Positions 32,645 to 33,466 of a stretch of 33,466 bases of DNA are shown here, one piece after another. The notes below the pieces were generated by a model. The model ran no database searches, was not told the origin of the DNA, and saw nothing but the letters and a program-made list of their open reading frames with translations. How positions within the stretch are numbered: position 1 is the stretch's first letter; every line of letters starts with the position of its first letter. Both the position numbers and the translations under genes were made by a program. The stretch is from a virus, in IMG/VR virus record IMGVR_UViG_3300025424_000026, positions 1-33,466 of that record. One strand, given 5' to 3'.

Positions 32645-33466
32645 ATGCAGAAAATATCAGCATACAAAATTCGATTGAATCCAACTACCGATCAAATACA
32701 AACTTTGATTGGTTGGCAAGGTCAATTGCGGTTTATCTGGAATAAATTGCTGGAAATCAATATTCACAAATACAATTCTGAAAAGAAGTTTGAATTCCGT
32801 TATGATATGAAAAAAAGACTACCCGCTTTGAAAAAGGAATTTGAATGGCTCAATGCACCAGCGCATGCATTTCAAAATTGTGTATTTGATTTAGATAGAG
32901 CAATTGTGGATTGTTTTAAACGCGGCAAGGGCTTTCCGCATTACAAAAACAAACACACCGCTAATCCATCTATAGAAATAAGTCAAACCAATACAAAACA
33001 CATCAAGTGGTGGTCTGATAAAATACAAATCCCCATAATTGGTAAAATCAAATGGACGTATCATAGGAAAATTAAAGGTCGTCTGCTATCTGCTACAATT
33101 AAACGAGATGGCGATCAGTGGTATGTTTGTATGCTAACAGAACAAGAAGGCAATGAACAACAAACAAATTTTGTTGAATCAGACTGTGTCGGTATTGATT
33201 TGGGATTGACAGACTTCGCTATTACAAGCGATAGCGAGGTATTTGAAACTCCAAAGTTTTATAGAAAGAAGCAAAAGAAATTAAAACGTGCACAACAAAA
33301 ACTGTCACGAAAAGAAAAAGCAAGTCGAAATCGGGAGAAACAAAAGAAGAAAGTAGCACGTATACACCAAAAGATAAGATTCCAAAGAAGTAATTTTCAT
33401 CATCAATTAAGTAGCGCGATAACCAAACGATACCCAGTTGTATTTGTTGAAAATTTGAATATCAAG
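32645..33466 (+). CDS. tnpB: TnpB RNA-guided nuclease, N-terminal 274 residues (runs off the window)
   Basis: Starts ATG CAG AAA at 32645 and stays open to the window edge. The opening KISAYKIRLNPTTDQIQTL is the usual TnpB start; GIDLGLTDFA supplies the RuvC-I Asp, a Lys/Arg-rich helix follows, and VVFVENLNI supplies the RuvC-II Glu. The zinc finger and RuvC-III would lie outside. TnpB is guided by an RNA from the element's right end to cut the empty site and so keep the element. No Shine-Dalgarno sequence is seen before the ATG. Confidence 0.9.
   Translation, partial: MQKISAYKIRLNPTTDQIQTLIGWQGQLRFIWNKLLEINIHKYNSEKKFEFRYDMKKRLPALKKEFEWLNAPAHAFQNCVFDLDRAIVDCFKRGKGFPHYKNKHTANPSIEISQTNTKHIKWWSDKIQIPIIGKIKWTYHRKIKGRLLSATIKRDGDQWYVCMLTEQEGNEQQTNFVESDCVGIDLGLTDFAITSDSEVFETPKFYRKKQKKLKRAQQKLSRKEKASRNREKQKKKVARIHQKIRFQRSNFHHQLSSAITKRYPVVFVENLNIK

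Larger units (their letters stand above)
32168..33466. mobile_element. IS200/IS605-family element, IS605-type, right part outside the window
   Basis: Divergent tnpA (minus) and tnpB (plus), 37 bp apart, is the IS605 layout. The left end is marked by a subterminal hairpin (32181-32206) with CGCG/GCGCG flanks, directly after the tnpA stop. The exact left boundary is not certain because these elements make no target duplication. The right end, with any guide RNA, lies beyond 33466. TnpA is full length and TnpB open as far as seen, so the element may be active. Confidence 0.8.

Noticed and set aside
1-33466. CRISPR arrays
   Set aside because: No regularly spaced direct repeats were seen. The only tandem similarity is the protein-level DUF4116-like repeat.

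Overview
The window is a piece of a tailed phage of the T4 superfamily (contractile tail), or of an uncultured relative. The evidence is a T4-type head cluster on the minus strand (portal gp20, prohead protease gp21, scaffold gp22-like, major capsid gp23), a T4-type late sigma factor (gp55), the gp46/gp47 recombination nuclease pair, and a baseplate/hub cluster on the plus strand (gp48/54-like, gp53-like, hub, gp5-like spike/hydrolase). Coding DNA is AT-rich (one line counted by hand, 15601-15660, is 32% GC). The host cannot be told from the sequence.

Layout. (1) 1-2500: an edge-truncated kinase-like gene (minus), then a free-standing Vsr-like homing endonuclease (plus) with its own sigma70-like promoter, inserted beside the capsid gene. 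(2) 2500-15060, minus strand: tape measure, portal, three repeat-rich DUF4116-like genes, protease, scaffold, capsid, terminator. The DUF4116-like genes occupy the slot of the T4 core genes 67/68 and are punctuated by (L/I/F)xES tetrapeptides. These resemble gp21 cleavage sites and match LMES at the likely capsid maturation site. (3) 15115-16187, plus: a gp26-like hub protein and a small overlapping ORF joined by what looks like a textbook -1 frameshift signal. (4) 16188-17475: about 1.3 kb with no convincing gene, locally rich in GC and hairpins, probably a large structured RNA. (5) 17491-18470: an Acb1-type anti-CBASS phosphodiesterase and a convergent PD-(D/E)xK-like nuclease. (6) 18486-22185, minus: gp55, gp47, gp46. 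(7) 22301-29548, plus: baseplate and spike genes, ending with a lytic transglycosylase domain and an M15 peptidase. (8) 29558-32125, minus: a Toprim plus nucleotidyltransferase fusion. (9) 32168-end: an IS605-type element (tnpA and truncated tnpB).

How it fits together. gp55 would direct late transcription from TATAAATA-like octamers, and I find such octamers ahead of most transcription units. In five genes the octamer lies exactly 4 nt before the ATG, which would give leaderless or nearly leaderless late mRNAs. Those five are not standard structural genes: kinase-like, DUF4116-like, Acb1, nuclease and Toprim-NTase. Several have N-termini that resemble capsid-targeting peptides. The working hypothesis is a set of late-made proteins packaged in the head, processed by gp21 and delivered with the DNA. 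That is inference from sequence pattern, not shown.
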